From: Diplocarpon mali
Taxonomy: Eukaryota > Ascomycota > Leotiomycetes > Helotiales > Drepanopezizaceae
NCBI GenBank assembly: GCA_024741835.1
Contig: JAENRP010000380.1
Location: 15,703-39,622, forward strand
Reading direction: 5' to 3'
Length of the DNA stretch: 23,920 nt
The position numbers were made by a program, and so were the translations under genes. Position 1 is the first letter of the stretch, and every line of letters starts with the position of its first letter. The notes under the pieces are model-generated. The model saw only the letters and a list, made by a program, of their open reading frames with translations. It was not told the DNA's origin and did no database searches. Below, piece after piece: positions 9,418 through 19,653 of the stretch.

Positions 9418-10113
9418 GGTCCATCAGGGCCAAGGGGTCGAAAGTTCAGGAGAGCTGATATGTCTAGAAATGTGTCACTTCGTAGGATACGGCTGCTTGA
9501 CCGGTTCGGCAGGCCGTCAGCCACAGGCGCGACTGAGGAGCTTCCAGCGATTGCATCTGGAAAGTTTTGCTCCTATATTTAGAAATCCTCTACTAGAATC
9601 AGAGCCTGCACAGGCCACCGGACAAGTCGAGTTTTGCTGTCAAAGGTTGTCTCAGAGCGTGGTACTCGTACGGTACCATATCATACTGTACTCTAGTTGT
9701 ATTCCGGGATTCCCGCATTCTATGTGGCAAACCCCTTGATAATAGAGCTCTGGATCAGCAGGTTTTAACTTAGCCTTTGCTGATGTACATGAGAAGTACT
9801 TAGTAGTACTCGAGCCATCGTAAAGCCCTCCAAAAGAATGGTTGGATCGTACAAAACTAGAGCCCGTAAAAGTAGGCTTCAAGGGAGTAGAACCAATGAC
9901 TTTAATCGATTTAAGATCTTGCCACTCTTTGCAAAGTAGAATTTTCCTTCATTATTCTAGCTTTTAGAACAGACCGATTTGTGATCTGTTTCAACGCTAG
10001 CAAGGGCTATCCACCACTCAGAAGAGTGCTTTAAAGCTTCGGTCCAGCGTTTACTCAAACTGAACTCTTGTCCGAGAAGTGTTTGCAGAAGGAGGGGGGG
10101 CGTGGGGTGTTGT
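9418..10113. other. Repeat-like intergenic DNA
   Basis: I see no supported gene. Several short GTAC-rich palindromes are present, for example AGTACTTAGTAGTACT at about 9792-9807, which resembles the ends of the elements at 10116 and 10631 but has no matching partner end that I can find. Confidence 0.3.
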
Positions 10114-10115
10114 TA

Positions 10116-10509
10116 CTTTGGTATATGCTGAAATAATCCGACCTTTGTCTGTGCGGCCTACGAGAAGTTTCTAATTACTAGGATGACTTACAAGAGGGTA
10201 CTGACAAAAGTCTTCAAATACGAATATGTCGCTTATGTAAACTATAGGAAAAGGAAAGTACCTCAAGGTTCATAGGTTATCTAAGAGGTTGTAAGAAAGT
10301 ATACTAGAAGCGTCGAAATCTATTACAACTGAAAGAGTTCAGGAATTTGGAAGAGAAATGCTATAGATATGTAAAGCAGTAATTAAGGCAAGAAGTACTT
10401 ATGCAGAATACTGATGAATCTTTGGAGGAAGAGCAGCATTGTCTAGTATCTGATCTATCTGACCCAGCACTTTGACATAAACGGTCAGATCACTACCCAT
10501 AGTAAGAAG
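10116..10509. mobile_element. TA-flanked non-autonomous element, long copy (394 bp)
   Basis: The left end reads CTTTGGTATATGCTGAAATA and the right end, reverse-complemented, reads CTTCTTACTATGGG followed by GATCTGACCGTTTATGTC. Both align with the ends of the element at 10631-10906, though degraded. TA dinucleotides flank it at 10114-10115 and 10510-10511. The interior (about 10305-10445) is homologous to 10725-10850 of the shorter copy, including GAAATGCTA and AGCAGCATTG blocks. Translated, both interiors give a related frame (ITTERVQEFGREML here), interrupted by stops. It is a diverged relative in the same orientation. Confidence 0.65.
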
Positions 10510-10630
10510 TACATAGTACAATAAGAGTACCGTAAAAGCTTAATAGATAGCTGGCAGCAAAGAAGAGCTCACTTAGAAGCCCGGATGCGAGAACTCGCTG
10601 TCTTCAGTAGGGTGCAAATATGGACCTCTA

Positions 10631-10906
10631 CTTAGTACATAGGGAAATAATCTGAGGTTTTCTATCTGTGCGCTATACTAAAACTTTCTTTTGTACAGGG
10701 GTTTCGATAGGGGGTACTTGAAGCTTAGGAATCAATAACAGTTGAGATAATTAGAGATTTGATTAGGGAAATGCTAAATGGATATAAAGCGGTGATTGAC
10801 GCAAAAGGTGGCTATATAAAATACTAAGGAATTTAACAAAAGCAGCATTGCCAAGAATCTAGTATGCACAGACAGAAAACCTCAAATTATTTCCCCATGT
10901 ACTAAG
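10631..10906. mobile_element. TA-flanked non-autonomous element (MITE), short copy (276 bp)
   Basis: Perfectly delimited 41-nt terminal inverted repeats lie at 10631-10671 and 10866-10906, with only three transitions between them. Both start CTTAGTACAT followed by GGGAAATAAT, then TGAGGTTTTCT. TA target duplications flank it at 10629-10630 and 10907-10908. The interior carries a short protein-like frame (VEIIRDLIREMLNGYKAVID) shared in part with the longer copy at 10116. This suggests both derive from the end of a coding element. No transposase domain is recognisable. Confidence 0.85.
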
Positions 10907-10908
10907 TA

Positions 10909-11908
10909 CACAGTAATTCCTAGGAGCAAGTGAGTTTCTGCTTAGTCCAAATCCATGTCCAGGCTGTGCTCATATTTGCAGCCCACTGAACCAAAGGAAG
11001 TACGAATACGCAAGGCCATGGTTTCCCAGGTCAGGTGATGAGACAAGCGAGGGGAAAGACAACATGGGGTGGGAAACCGCACTGATCTGGTGGCTGGCGC
11101 GCAACGTTATACTATGTATAGCAATTAAGATAACACCAATCAGGCATGTTCTCTGAGGTTGATGTTTACACTTCTCCTTAGTAATCATGTGGCGATAGGT
11201 CTGCTAACAAGTACCGTATCATACATCATGCTATCTCTTTACGAAGTTATAGAATTCTAGAAGGTTTACCTACCAGCTGCTAAGGCTTGGCCTATGCAGT
11301 ATTACGCATTTTCTGCATCTGAAACAAGTGGTATTTTTAGCTTTCAGCGAGCCAGCCCCCGTAGGACTGGGCACCTGTGGCAAGGCGTAGCCTTGCCATC
11401 ATGAAAAAAAATCCTAGATAATAATAGCATATTGCGGTGCTGAACCTTCTTCTGCAAGCATTCTTCCTCGCTATTGGTACAAACTGTTCCAAGTAGAGGA
11501 GATTCTCCAGAGGATGTGCGACATGCCGATATGCCGACAGCCTGCCAAACTCCCTACCGTGTAGATACTCGTACCTACGGGAACTATCTACCTCCTCCTG
11601 TTGCCGTGCTCTGTGCCATTGCCGACAGCCTGCTGCGGCCGTCATTTCTGTCTGTAACTCTAGTATTAAACAACAAGCTCTACCGACCTTACTCCCTGTA
11701 TGCTCAGCACACGACTGGCCGCCGCGCTTCGGTGCTCGGTATACCCTCCTCACAGGCCAAGCCAAGCTGGCACGAAAAGTCAACTCAAGGGGAGGTTGGA
11801 AGTGGGTGCGCCAGGTCGAATTTACTTTCGCACAGGCTTTATTCAGCCTGCGACGACGTAATAATCTGCTTGTAACTCAAGGCTGTTCTCAGCCGAGCCG
11901 CAGACTCA
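10909..11908. other. Intergenic, no supported gene
   Basis: About 1 kb upstream of the secreted-protein gene. A GC-richer patch at 11470-11880 is open on both strands, but the frames show no motif, signal or splice structure. A 14-nt direct repeat, TGCCGACAGCCTGC, occurs at 11532 and 11620. I see nothing else. Confidence 0.3.
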
Positions 11909-11918
11909 TATATATAAG
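11909..11918 (+). promoter_or_regulatory. TATA box of the small secreted protein gene
   Basis: TATATATAAG lies about 110 nt upstream of the ATG at 12029, followed by a CA/CT-rich leader, as expected for a strongly expressed fungal gene. Confidence 0.55.
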
Positions 11919-12028
11919 ACCACGGCATGCCAGGCGTTCCACTCCATCCAGACGAGCCAGATTTCTCGCAAACAACAGCAATCCATTCTTCCCATCCAAG
12001 GCACCTACTCTTTTCCAGAAACGCCAAT

Positions 12029-12384
12029 ATGAAGTCTACACAGATCCTCTTGGCTCTCGTCTTTTCGGCTGCTGGCATTCTCCCAACCTTGGCCGTGCCC
12101 ACATCCAGCGGCGTGGTCACGTGCAATATTGACGACCCCGTGATCTACCAACCTATCCTTGGGGCAAACGGCAAGCAAGACTGCCTGGACCCCGCGTTCA
12201 GCGAGGCGCTGGCGGGCGTCTGTAAAGATGGTGGATATGACAGCTCAACAGGACCCCATGAACTGCGCGATGGCAATGGTAACGTAAGTTCTCATGAAAG
12301 AAAAGGCTTTTGGTATTTCCCAGTTATGCTAATTCGTTTTAGCTTGTTCACTGCTGGTCCCAATGCTGCAAGGTCTCCAAATGA
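12029..12384 (+). CDS. Small secreted cysteine-rich protein (effector-like)
   Basis: Two exons, 12029-12283 and 12343-12384, are separated by a 59-nt phase-0 intron (donor GTAAGT, branch GCTAAT, acceptor TTTTAG). The second exon reads LVHCWSQCCKVSK and stops, giving 98 residues. Residues 1-22 form a signal peptide (MKSTQILLALVFSAAG, cleavage probably after ILPTLA). The mature part is about 76 residues with six cysteines at 32, 52, 65, 89, 93 and 94, enough for three disulfides; the last pair is adjacent. No catalytic motif is visible. Small size, a signal peptide and paired cysteines are typical of fungal effectors and secreted antimicrobial proteins, but the role is not shown. The gene sits next to repeat-rich DNA. 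The unspliced frame from 11927 runs through the intron and is not the real protein. Confidence 0.8.
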
Positions 12385-13242
12385 AGTTGCCTGCATCCCG
12401 GCGGAGAGTCTTTTTGTTTTCAAGAGAGCTCTTCAGAGCCTGTTCTTAGTAGTAGATGTCTGCGGGTGGACAGGACCTACAGACAAGACTGGATAGGAAA
12501 TATAACCCATTTCTCTTGTCTTGTTCCCCTGCTAAAGCAAATATGCCAAGAGGTGTCTCCATGTGAAAGTTACGCCTAAACCCAGAACGTAGTTGATTAT
12601 CCTGATCGTGTATGATCTCAGTATACCCCCAGATGAGGCGAGGACATAGCAAGCACTTGTGATACCTTCTTGGATAAGACCATGGGATCTTTCAGTCAGG
12701 TTTCCGCAACTCGGATAGCCGTTCGTAAATGCTAAACTGGGCGGAGTTCAGTGCTGCTCAGGTATAATGAACGTGGCCAAAGTCGTAATTGTGATGAGAT
12801 CTAGGAAGCATATAACCGAATTAAGACGGCGAGGGGTTGTGATGAATACCGCAAGCAAGTTAGCAGAGGTTGGTGAGAGTCGTTGGAAGCAGCCCTGTGG
12901 AATAAGCGGGTGATACTAGGTGCCGGCTCGGATTCGATTAAGGTAATATCGAAGTGAATTGGCCTCGCAAACCCAACCACTTTCAAAAGCTCATAGCATT
13001 GTCAAAGTGAATTGCTTTAAGAAAACTGTGAATATATATAGAATGACATACAGAGGAAAAAATATCAAAGTAACAAGAAGAAAACTAAGATGTCACGCAT
13101 ACATTGTAGATCAAACATTGTGAAATGAGAATCAAGAAAAAGCCAAGTTCTGCAGAATATCCAGATTGGGATTTTTGGTAAAGTAGCAATATCCAAGCAT
13201 TTACCAGCATGACCGATGTGCCCATTGACCCTCCTGGAACAT
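12385..13242. other. Intergenic between convergent genes
   Basis: This 858-bp stretch should contain the 3' ends of the secreted-protein gene (plus) and the Mtr2 gene (minus). Frames on both strands are short and motif-free. I see nothing else. Confidence 0.4.
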
Positions 13243-13795
13243 TCAAAATACAATTCTGAAGGTTTGGCTAGCAATTAACCATTTCTTCAGACCTTTCGCA
13301 GCCTGCGGACCATGCGATTCCCAGTTTGGCACCAGAATAATGCTCTCTGTGAAACCTCGAGGTTCATCTCCACCCTCCACTGGATATCTTACACTTCCAC
13401 TGCATAGAACCAGGATACTCATTTTCTTTCCGTCCTTGTCGGGTCCAAGATTGCTGTCTCCAGCACCGACATTGTAATTTGAGTTGAGAACATGGCAATC
13501 ATATGACTGAACCTCATACTTGGGGCGTTCTTCATACTCGTCTATAGCAGCTTGCACTGCTTCAGGGTCTGCAATGACGTTGCCGTTGATAGTGATAGTC
13601 GGTTGGAGGGGGTTGGCTATTGTCGGCTTGATGTAGAAGCTTGCTATATTGCCTTTCATTCCACTCAAAGCTGGATAGAAGGTCTTGACAAAGTCTTCGG
13701 CGGCTGCAAATGTCAGTCCATGTTTTGTGAGGAACTGCGAAAACGGTACCGTTCGCCGCAACCTTCACCTGTGTATCTTCTGTTGGTTCTGACAT
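13243..13795 (-). CDS. MTR2: mRNA export factor Mtr2 (NTF2-like)
   Basis: Mtr2 pairs with Mex67 (the fungal equivalent of p15/NXT1 with TAP/NXF1) and carries mRNPs through nuclear pores. The exons are 13750-13795 and 13243-13703. The 46-nt phase-1 intron has donor GTACCG, branch ACTGAC and acceptor GCAG. The 168-residue product opens MSEPTEDTQVKVAAN, then shows the NTF2-like fold landmarks: AAEDFVKTFYPALSG, IASFYIKP, ITINGNVIAD, YEVQSYDCHVLNSNY, MSILVLCSGSVRY, and GFTESIILVPN near the end. These match the pattern of Pezizomycotina Mtr2 proteins as I know them. The length fits. It diverges from the mitochondrial MetRS gene across about 410 bp. Confidence 0.87.
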
Positions 13796-14207
13796 TATTC
13801 TGGTCGTATAGTGATTTGGCAATCGCGCAACATATCCAAGGTATGTATGTGTGTTTGAACCTGAAAATATTTAAATGTACGCGGGGTCTTTTCGTGGGTC
13901 TAGCTTGAGTCACCTGGTAAGCTACTGGGGGCAAGGGAATATGAGCAACCAGCTACTTCTTTATATTGAGTAATGAATACTTGTTTGTATGTTTGTTTGT
14001 TAGGGCGTCCATGTTATTTTTCAGGATCAAGCGAGACTGACCATGCTGGGGCAAGGCTGTGAGAACAATGAAATGCATACCCCTGTGTTGTGAGCGGCCG
14101 CAAATACCGCGTACCGCATATTTCCCTAGATGTCATCAACTTTTGTAAGTTTGAAGCCTACAGCTCGCAGCTCGCAGCTCCAGCCAGCTCCTCCATGACC
14201 ATCAAAT
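13796..14207. promoter_or_regulatory. Shared divergent promoter region with TTTG microsatellite
   Basis: This lies between the start codons of MTR2 (minus) and the MetRS gene (plus). It contains a short TTTG/TTGT simple repeat at about 13980-14003 (TTGTTTGTATGTTTGTTTG) and a GCTCGCAGCTCGCAGCTC triplication just before the MetRS start. I see no specific factor sites. Confidence 0.4.
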
Positions 14208-16073
14208 ATGCGAAATATTTCGCCTGCTGCTCGGTTTCGGCCGAGACTGAGTCCTGCAGTTCAATTGGCTCCTGTATGGGTCTGCAGCTCTTGCAGAGTG
14301 AAAGCTCGACCCGTGGCAGGCTTCTCAAGTAGCCGGCGACTGCTAGAGAAGAAGCCATTCTACATCACGACTCCGATCTTCTATGTTAATGCCGGTAGGA
14401 TGCTAAGGACCATTGTTTGATTTTTCTGACACCCCGCTACAGCTCCTCATGTTGGACATCTCTATACCATGGTCCTGTCGGATATCCTCAAACGATGGCA
14501 AGTGTTGCGAGGGAGGGAGGCTATCTTGTGTACCGGGACCGACGAGCACGGCATAAAAATACAACAAGCCGCGCTTCAAGCGCAGACTCCACCCAAGGAA
14601 TTCTGCGATTTGACAGCTGAGACTTTCAAGTCACTCGCAAAACGGGCAGGGCTATCAAATGATCACTTTGTCAGAACCACGGACCCAGCACACATAGAGG
14701 CAGTTCAATACTTTTGGTTCATGCTGAAGGAGAGGGAGTTGATCTACGAGTCTAAGCATGAAGGCTGGTATTGTGTCAGTGATGAAGCCTTTTACCCAGA
14801 ATCAGCCATAGAGAAGAGGCTGGATCCATTCACAGGCCGAACCTTCATGGCCTCGCAAGAAACTGGCAAGGAGGTCGAGTGGACCTCAGAAAAAAATTAT
14901 CATTTCAGGCTGTCTCTTTTCAAAGATCAACTTCTGGATTTCTACAAGGCCAATCCCGAATTTGTTGTTCCAGCGTCCCGAATGGCGGATGTAGTGAAAT
15001 GGGTCTCGGAAGGCTTGGAAGATCTATCGGTGTCAAGACCTGTCGAACGCCTAGCCTGGGGCATCCCAGTCCCCGATGACGAGAGCCAGACGATCTACGT
15101 TTGGCTCGATGCACTGGTCAACTATATCACAAAAGCTGGGTATCCATGGGCACCCGGCAAGGAAAATGCTCTGGGCTGGCCTGCGGATGTACAAGTGATC
15201 GGGAAGGATATTGTGCGATTTCACTGTATTTACTGGCCAGCTTTTCTTCTAGCACTGGACATACCGCCTCCGAAACAAGTACTTACTCATGCACACTGGA
15301 CACTCAATCGTCAAAAGATGGCTAAATCCACTGGAAATGTCGTCAATCCTATTTTCGCAATTGACCGATTCGGAGTGGACGTGATACGGTACTACCTCGC
15401 GCATGACGGTGGCATCACTGACGATTCGGATTATGGAAATGATTTCATAGTTGAAAGATACAAGAAAGGTCTTCAAGGTGGGCTTGGGAATCTGGTGAGC
15501 AGAATTACTCGACCAAAGATCTGGAATGTCTCCAAAGCAGTTCAGGCTGCGAAAGATGGGAACCTCGCAAATCCAAACCAAAGCACCAAGTTCCAGATAG
15601 CTATGCTGGAAATGCTGAGCGAGTTGGCCGATCGAAAAATGGAACAACTCAATCCTGGAGCAGCGCTTCAGACCATCATGGATGCAGTATATAAGGTGGG
15701 GAGGGCTTCTCTGCACTGGATTCAAGTTGTTAACACTCCACAGACAAACCAGTACCTCCAATTCAATCACCCGTGGACTGTTGCAATGCCTCTCGGCCAA
15801 AAAGCAGATAACCAAATTAATCCATATATTCAACGCGAGGTTGATTGTGTGATCTATCACTGCGCGGAGGCCATTAGAATTGTCGGGATTCTCTTACAGC
15901 CTTACATGCCAGGGAAAGCAGCCAAGCTGCTCGACATGATGGGTGTAGCTGGATCTCGAAGGACTTTTGACGATGCACAGCTTGGAGCCGATCATTCGTA
16001 TGGAGCTCCCAGTATCCCAGTGGGTAAATGTGCCTGGGATGGTCTGTTCCCACCATTACCAGTTGAAGACTGA
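14208..16073 (+). CDS. MSM1: Methionyl-tRNA synthetase, mitochondrial
   Basis: A class I aminoacyl-tRNA synthetase that charges mitochondrial tRNA-Met. The exons are 14208-14394 and 14443-16073. The 48-nt phase-1 intron (branch TCTGAC, acceptor CTACAG) splits FYITTPIFYVNA from APHVGHLYTM. The 605-residue product has an Arg-rich, acid-poor N-terminus of about 45 residues (RFRPRL, SSSRRLLEK), as in a mitochondrial presequence. PHVGH at 64-68 is the HIGH signature and KMAKS at 354-358 the KMSKS variant. CTGTDEHGIK, GWYCVSDEAFY and YVWLDALVNYI are also typical of MetRS. The absence of extra zinc knuckles and C-terminal tRNA-binding domains fits the mitochondrial/bacterial short form. The ATG at 14208 was chosen because it opens the targeting sequence. 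Confidence 0.94.
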
Positions 16074-17167
16074 GCATAATCAATAATTTTATTGTAGCGG
16101 ATTGTAGAATACATGTACAGTATTATCCAAGTACATCTGTAATCTTTTCATATTTGGCTTTCGTAAAACACCGTTGCGTGCTATTGTGGTAGGGTTTTCG
16201 AGGCAGATTGCCACGCCATATACTAGACTCAGGAGAAATGCACGCCGGACTACTTACATTCACCACATAATTGTAACACAGAGAAAGCCGCTGCGGAAAG
16301 CCTAGAGATAAATCCATTGCTACCGAGCGGTCTTCAATCCACTTGCCTGCCCAAGCCAAGCTGCGTTGCAGGCGATGTCACTGCCCAGGCTTCCCGGTCA
16401 TGATTTTGTCACGCGACCTGAAGCGGCCAAAAAAGAGAAAAAGAAAGAAAGAAAGATTAAAGGCGAATTGACAACGGAGTTTCATACGACACCGGGAACG
16501 GGGCTCCCAAAGCTGCCAAAGCTCTTCTATTCGGAAGTTGTAATGCCTCACAGAGGTGGGGAAGAGATCTATGACCGCGAAACTAATAGCTAACATTGCG
16601 TATACGTGAGGCCCGACCCGCAGTTTAACAGCTTCCCTTCTATTTCTAGATGTTCAAATGAAGTGAATATAGGTATTAGATGCTGAGATGAGCCTCTAAT
16701 AAACGTGCTAGGTTCGCGCGGTTGGGGGATGTGACGACAAAGACAACGAGATCTACCTGGAAATTCTTCAACGTTGCAGCAGCAAAGACTAAGCGTAGAG
16801 CCCCGGTAGGCTAATAAGTCCCGGCAGTAGCGGCTTGCTTGTCCCCGCCCAAATACGATCATGCGAGAAATCAGTTGACACCAAAGGTAAGTGGCAGAAG
16901 TAGCACAGAGAATTCAAAGCCTTGGACTGACTTTTGTTTCAATTATACCGAGACTTGTGTTGACATGGTGACGAGAGATGTTGACCGTGAAGCGAAATAA
17001 GCGCCAAAGCGGCTACTCCGCGTGGCACGAGCGGGTGCTAGTCGTCTAGTACCTCAGAGGGGTGCACGGCTGTCAAGGGACAGATCGCCTGGCATAAATT
17101 CTTCAATATTCGAAAAGTCATTCCTTCACAACGCTCATCAACTGTTTGCTCTCTCACGCTCGAAAAG
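16074..17167. other. Intergenic, no supported gene
   Basis: It holds the MetRS 3' flank (an AATAATTTTATTG element at about 16083), a purine-rich AAAG/AAAGAAAG run at 16428-16460, and the STE24 promoter. A minus-strand frame near 16350-16250 ends in a GTAAGT donor-like site but joins to nothing I recognise. No TATA box is clear before STE24. Confidence 0.35.
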
Positions 17168-18693
17168 ATGGATTTTCTCCATGTACGTTGCCAATTCAAG
17201 TCTATTTCTGTTGTTGCAAACTCACTAACATGTTCGCAGCGCCTTGCCCGCTTCCTCGATAGGCCGCTCTTCCCGTGGAAGAAGCTCATCGTCGGCTTCT
17301 CACTCGCCCAATTCACATTCGAAAGTTTTCTTTCTCTGCGCCAATACCAAGTCCTGAAGAATACACGTCCTCCCAAGGTTCTTCAAAAGGAGGTGTCACA
17401 GGAAGTCTTTGACAAGAGCCAGGTATGGCACTCCGTTATCAAAGTAATCGGGTAGAACTAATCAAGAGCAGGCTTATGGACGAGCAAAAGCAGAGTTTGG
17501 TCTAGTCAGCGCTCTCTATGGCCAAGTTCAGAACACGGCATTTATCTACTACGATCTCCTCCCGAAGCTATGGGCTGCAACTGGCTCATGGCTCCTTCAC
17601 ATCGCCCCTGCTCGTTTTACCGGGGAAATCTCGCACTCTATTGTATTCGTCCTCGCATTCATCGTTATCCAGCAAATCATATCCCTACCAACCTCTGTAT
17701 ACCATACATTTGTCCTGGAGGAGAAATTTGGCTTCAACAAACAGACTCCCAAGCTATTCATTACAGATATGTTGAAGTCTCAAATGCTTGCATTTATTCT
17801 CGCACCACCTATTCTGGCTGGATTCCTTTCAATCGTTCAGAAGACGGGCGATAGCTTCTTCTTCTACCTATGGGCGTTTGGTGCTGGTCTACAGGTGTTC
17901 ATGATCACTATTTACCCTATCACTATCCTGCCTCTCTTCAACAAGCTATCACCTCTCCAGCCTGGTGACCTGAAGACCGGAGTCGAAGGACTGGCCAAGA
18001 GACTGGAGTTCCCGCTACACGAGCTTCATGTCATCGATGGAAGTAAGAGAAGTGCTCACAGCAACGCGTATTTCTTTGGTATGCCATGGAAGAAGCATAT
18101 CGTCATCTATGATACCCTCATCGAGAAAAGCGAAACCGAAGAAGTTGTTGCTGTTCTTGCGCATGAATTAGGCCACTGGAGTCTTGGTCACACTACCAGA
18201 CTATTTGGAATTTCTCAGGTATGAATTCGTGTAAACATGACCAGCGCACATATTGACTCTTTCGCAGGCTCATTTCTTCTACATCTTCTCTCTCTTCTCT
18301 GTCTTCATCAACAACAAATCTCTATACCAGTCCTTCGGCTTTCACAAAGAATTTCCTATCATTATTGGCTTTATTCTGTTCTCGGATGCTCTTGCCCCAA
18401 TGGACACCGTAATCAAGCTCTTGATGAATATCTTGAGCCGCAAATACGAATTCCAGGCTGATGCATTCGCCGTCAAGCTTGGCTACTCCGCCGAGTTGGC
18501 TCGTTCCCTGATTAAACTTCAGGTTCAAAACCTGAGCACAATGGAAGCTGATTGGATGTATGCAAGCTACCATTTCTCACATCCGATCTTATCGGAGAGG
18601 TTGGGAGCTCTGGGATGGTATGGTGAATCGAAGGCGAGTGTTTCAGAGAAGGACGGCGAGAATGTTGCGCAGGCCAGTGGCCGGGAGTTGTAG
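17168..18693 (+). CDS. STE24: CAAX prenyl protease 1 (Ste24 zinc metalloprotease)
   Basis: An integral membrane protease of the ER and inner nuclear membrane that removes the -AAX residues from prenylated CAAX proteins and, in yeast, trims the a-factor precursor. Four exons, all phase 0: 17168-17182 (MDFLH), 17240-17422, 17472-18218 and 18268-18693, with introns of 57, 49 and 49 nt. The 456-residue product has several hydrophobic segments. The zinc site HELGH is at 297-301 in VVAVLAHELGHWSLGH, and the third ligand is probably Glu376 in YEFQADAFA. RPLFPWKK near the N-terminus and SNAYFFGMPWKKHIVIYDTL are family-typical. The last intron lies directly after the catalytic exon. The C-terminus is short and acidic without an obvious retention signal. 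The gene converges on the minus-strand gene at 18821. Confidence 0.97.
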
Positions 18694-18820
18694 ATTATTG
18701 TATCGAACTGAATATAGTTTTCCCCAACCGTACGTTCCCTGCATACTCGATTGGATGAGCGGGCAGATATGCCAAGAGTTGGCGAACGTTCTGCTTCGAA
18801 AGTGTAGTTAACTAACGCGC

Positions 18821-19441
18821 TCACGACGCAGTTTGAATTTTGTGCTTAAGTTTTCGCTCTTCCTTCAGCCTGGCTTTCTTCTCTGCCCTAGTCGCGTCTT
18901 TGTCTATGGGTGTTTTCGAGAAGTCTACCGCGGCTGCGGCCTTCTGCTTCGTGGTTGCCCTAGACTTGTTATCGGATGCCGCGATTATAGTATTTTCCTC
19001 TTTATCGTCTTCATGATGATCCACATCTAAATCAGAATCCATTTTTCGGTCTTGAATATCGTCGTCTCTAAGTTCTCCTCCTTCTATACTTTGCTCCCGT
19101 TGATATTCATCCAAATCCATCCACCCATCGCCTTCTAAATTTTCCTGTCTCTTGTTTGTTCCATCGTCCATGCCGTCCGTAATAGGCATTTTATTTTCCT
19201 CCAGACTCAGCGTTGGAGATAGCCATTCACCTCGCAGACCGGCTTCGACTCGTCGTAAATTATGAATTGTAATGCTAGAATTGCTGAATCCTGCTGTAGG
19301 TCCGGAGGGCTCAAGACGTGCATTCGGGAGCAAGTGAGGGGAGCCTTGAGTTGCTTTGAGGTAGGCGGACAGGTATTTAAGGGCGATGTCCTGGGTCACT
19401 GGTATCGAGGTGATTGATCGCTGGGGCGGGAAAGCTGACAT
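18821..19441 (-). CDS. Probable RNA polymerase I subunit RPA14/Ker1-like protein
   Basis: A single exon of 206 residues from MSAFPPQRS at 19441; an in-frame ATG at 19474 would add 11 residues that look like leader. The N-terminal third has TQDIALKYLSAYLKATQ and, after a spacer, SSITIHNLRRVEAGLRGEWL. This two-helix layout resembles RPA14, the Pol I stalk subunit that pairs with A43. A long acidic middle (runs of D and E, about residues 95-155) and a basic Lys/Glu/Arg tail (EKKARLKEERKLKHK) fit fission-yeast Ker1, named for such composition. The expected site is the nucleolus. The match is from remembered architecture, not alignment; otherwise it is an uncharacterised acidic/basic nuclear protein. 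It diverges from the bL34m gene across 212 bp. Confidence 0.55.
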   Translation of the reverse strand: MSAFPPQRSITSIPVTQDIALKYLSAYLKATQGSPHLLPNARLEPSGPTAGFSNSSITIHNLRRVEAGLRGEWLSPTLSLEENKMPITDGMDDGTNKRQENLEGDGWMDLDEYQREQSIEGGELRDDDIQDRKMDSDLDVDHHEDDKEENTIIAASDNKSRATTKQKAAAAVDFSKTPIDKDATRAEKKARLKEERKLKHKIQTAS

Positions 19442-19653
19442 TTTGAAATTTAGCTTTAAGCTGTAGTTCCTCAAGCGGGATGTGTTTGATGCTGTGGTCT
19501 ATAATAATGCGAAAAATAGTGATTCTCGATTTTTCAGAGCGGCCTTTTGACCCGCTAGCGTGACTAGCGTGCGCATGGAGCTTGAACCTCAACAAGACAA
19601 ATAACGTTTCCACTCTATGTCCAAACTTCAGAAGCCAGCCTCAGGCGTCCAAG
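19442..19653. promoter_or_regulatory. Compact divergent promoter
   Basis: Only 212 bp separate the start codons of the RPA14-like gene (minus) and the bL34m gene (plus), so the two ribosome-related genes probably share regulatory sequence. It includes a GCTAGCGTGACTAGCGTGCG segment at about 19553-19572 with a repeated CTAGCGTG. Confidence 0.45.

Noticed and set aside
9672..11225. A short near-repeat GTACCATATCATAC / GTACCGTATCATAC about 1.5 kb apart, considered as flanks of a larger element
   Set aside because: No inverted terminal repeats or coding content accompany it; the real elements inside have their own TA-delimited ends.
11532..11633. A 14-nt direct repeat TGCCGACAGCCTGC
   Set aside because: A single pair, no flanking structure and no element boundaries; could be chance in GC-rich sequence.
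11337..11875. Opposing open frames of 148 (minus) and 133 (plus) codons
   Set aside because: Neither has recognisable motifs, a signal peptide or splice support. They overlap each other in a GC-richer patch upstream of the secreted-protein gene.
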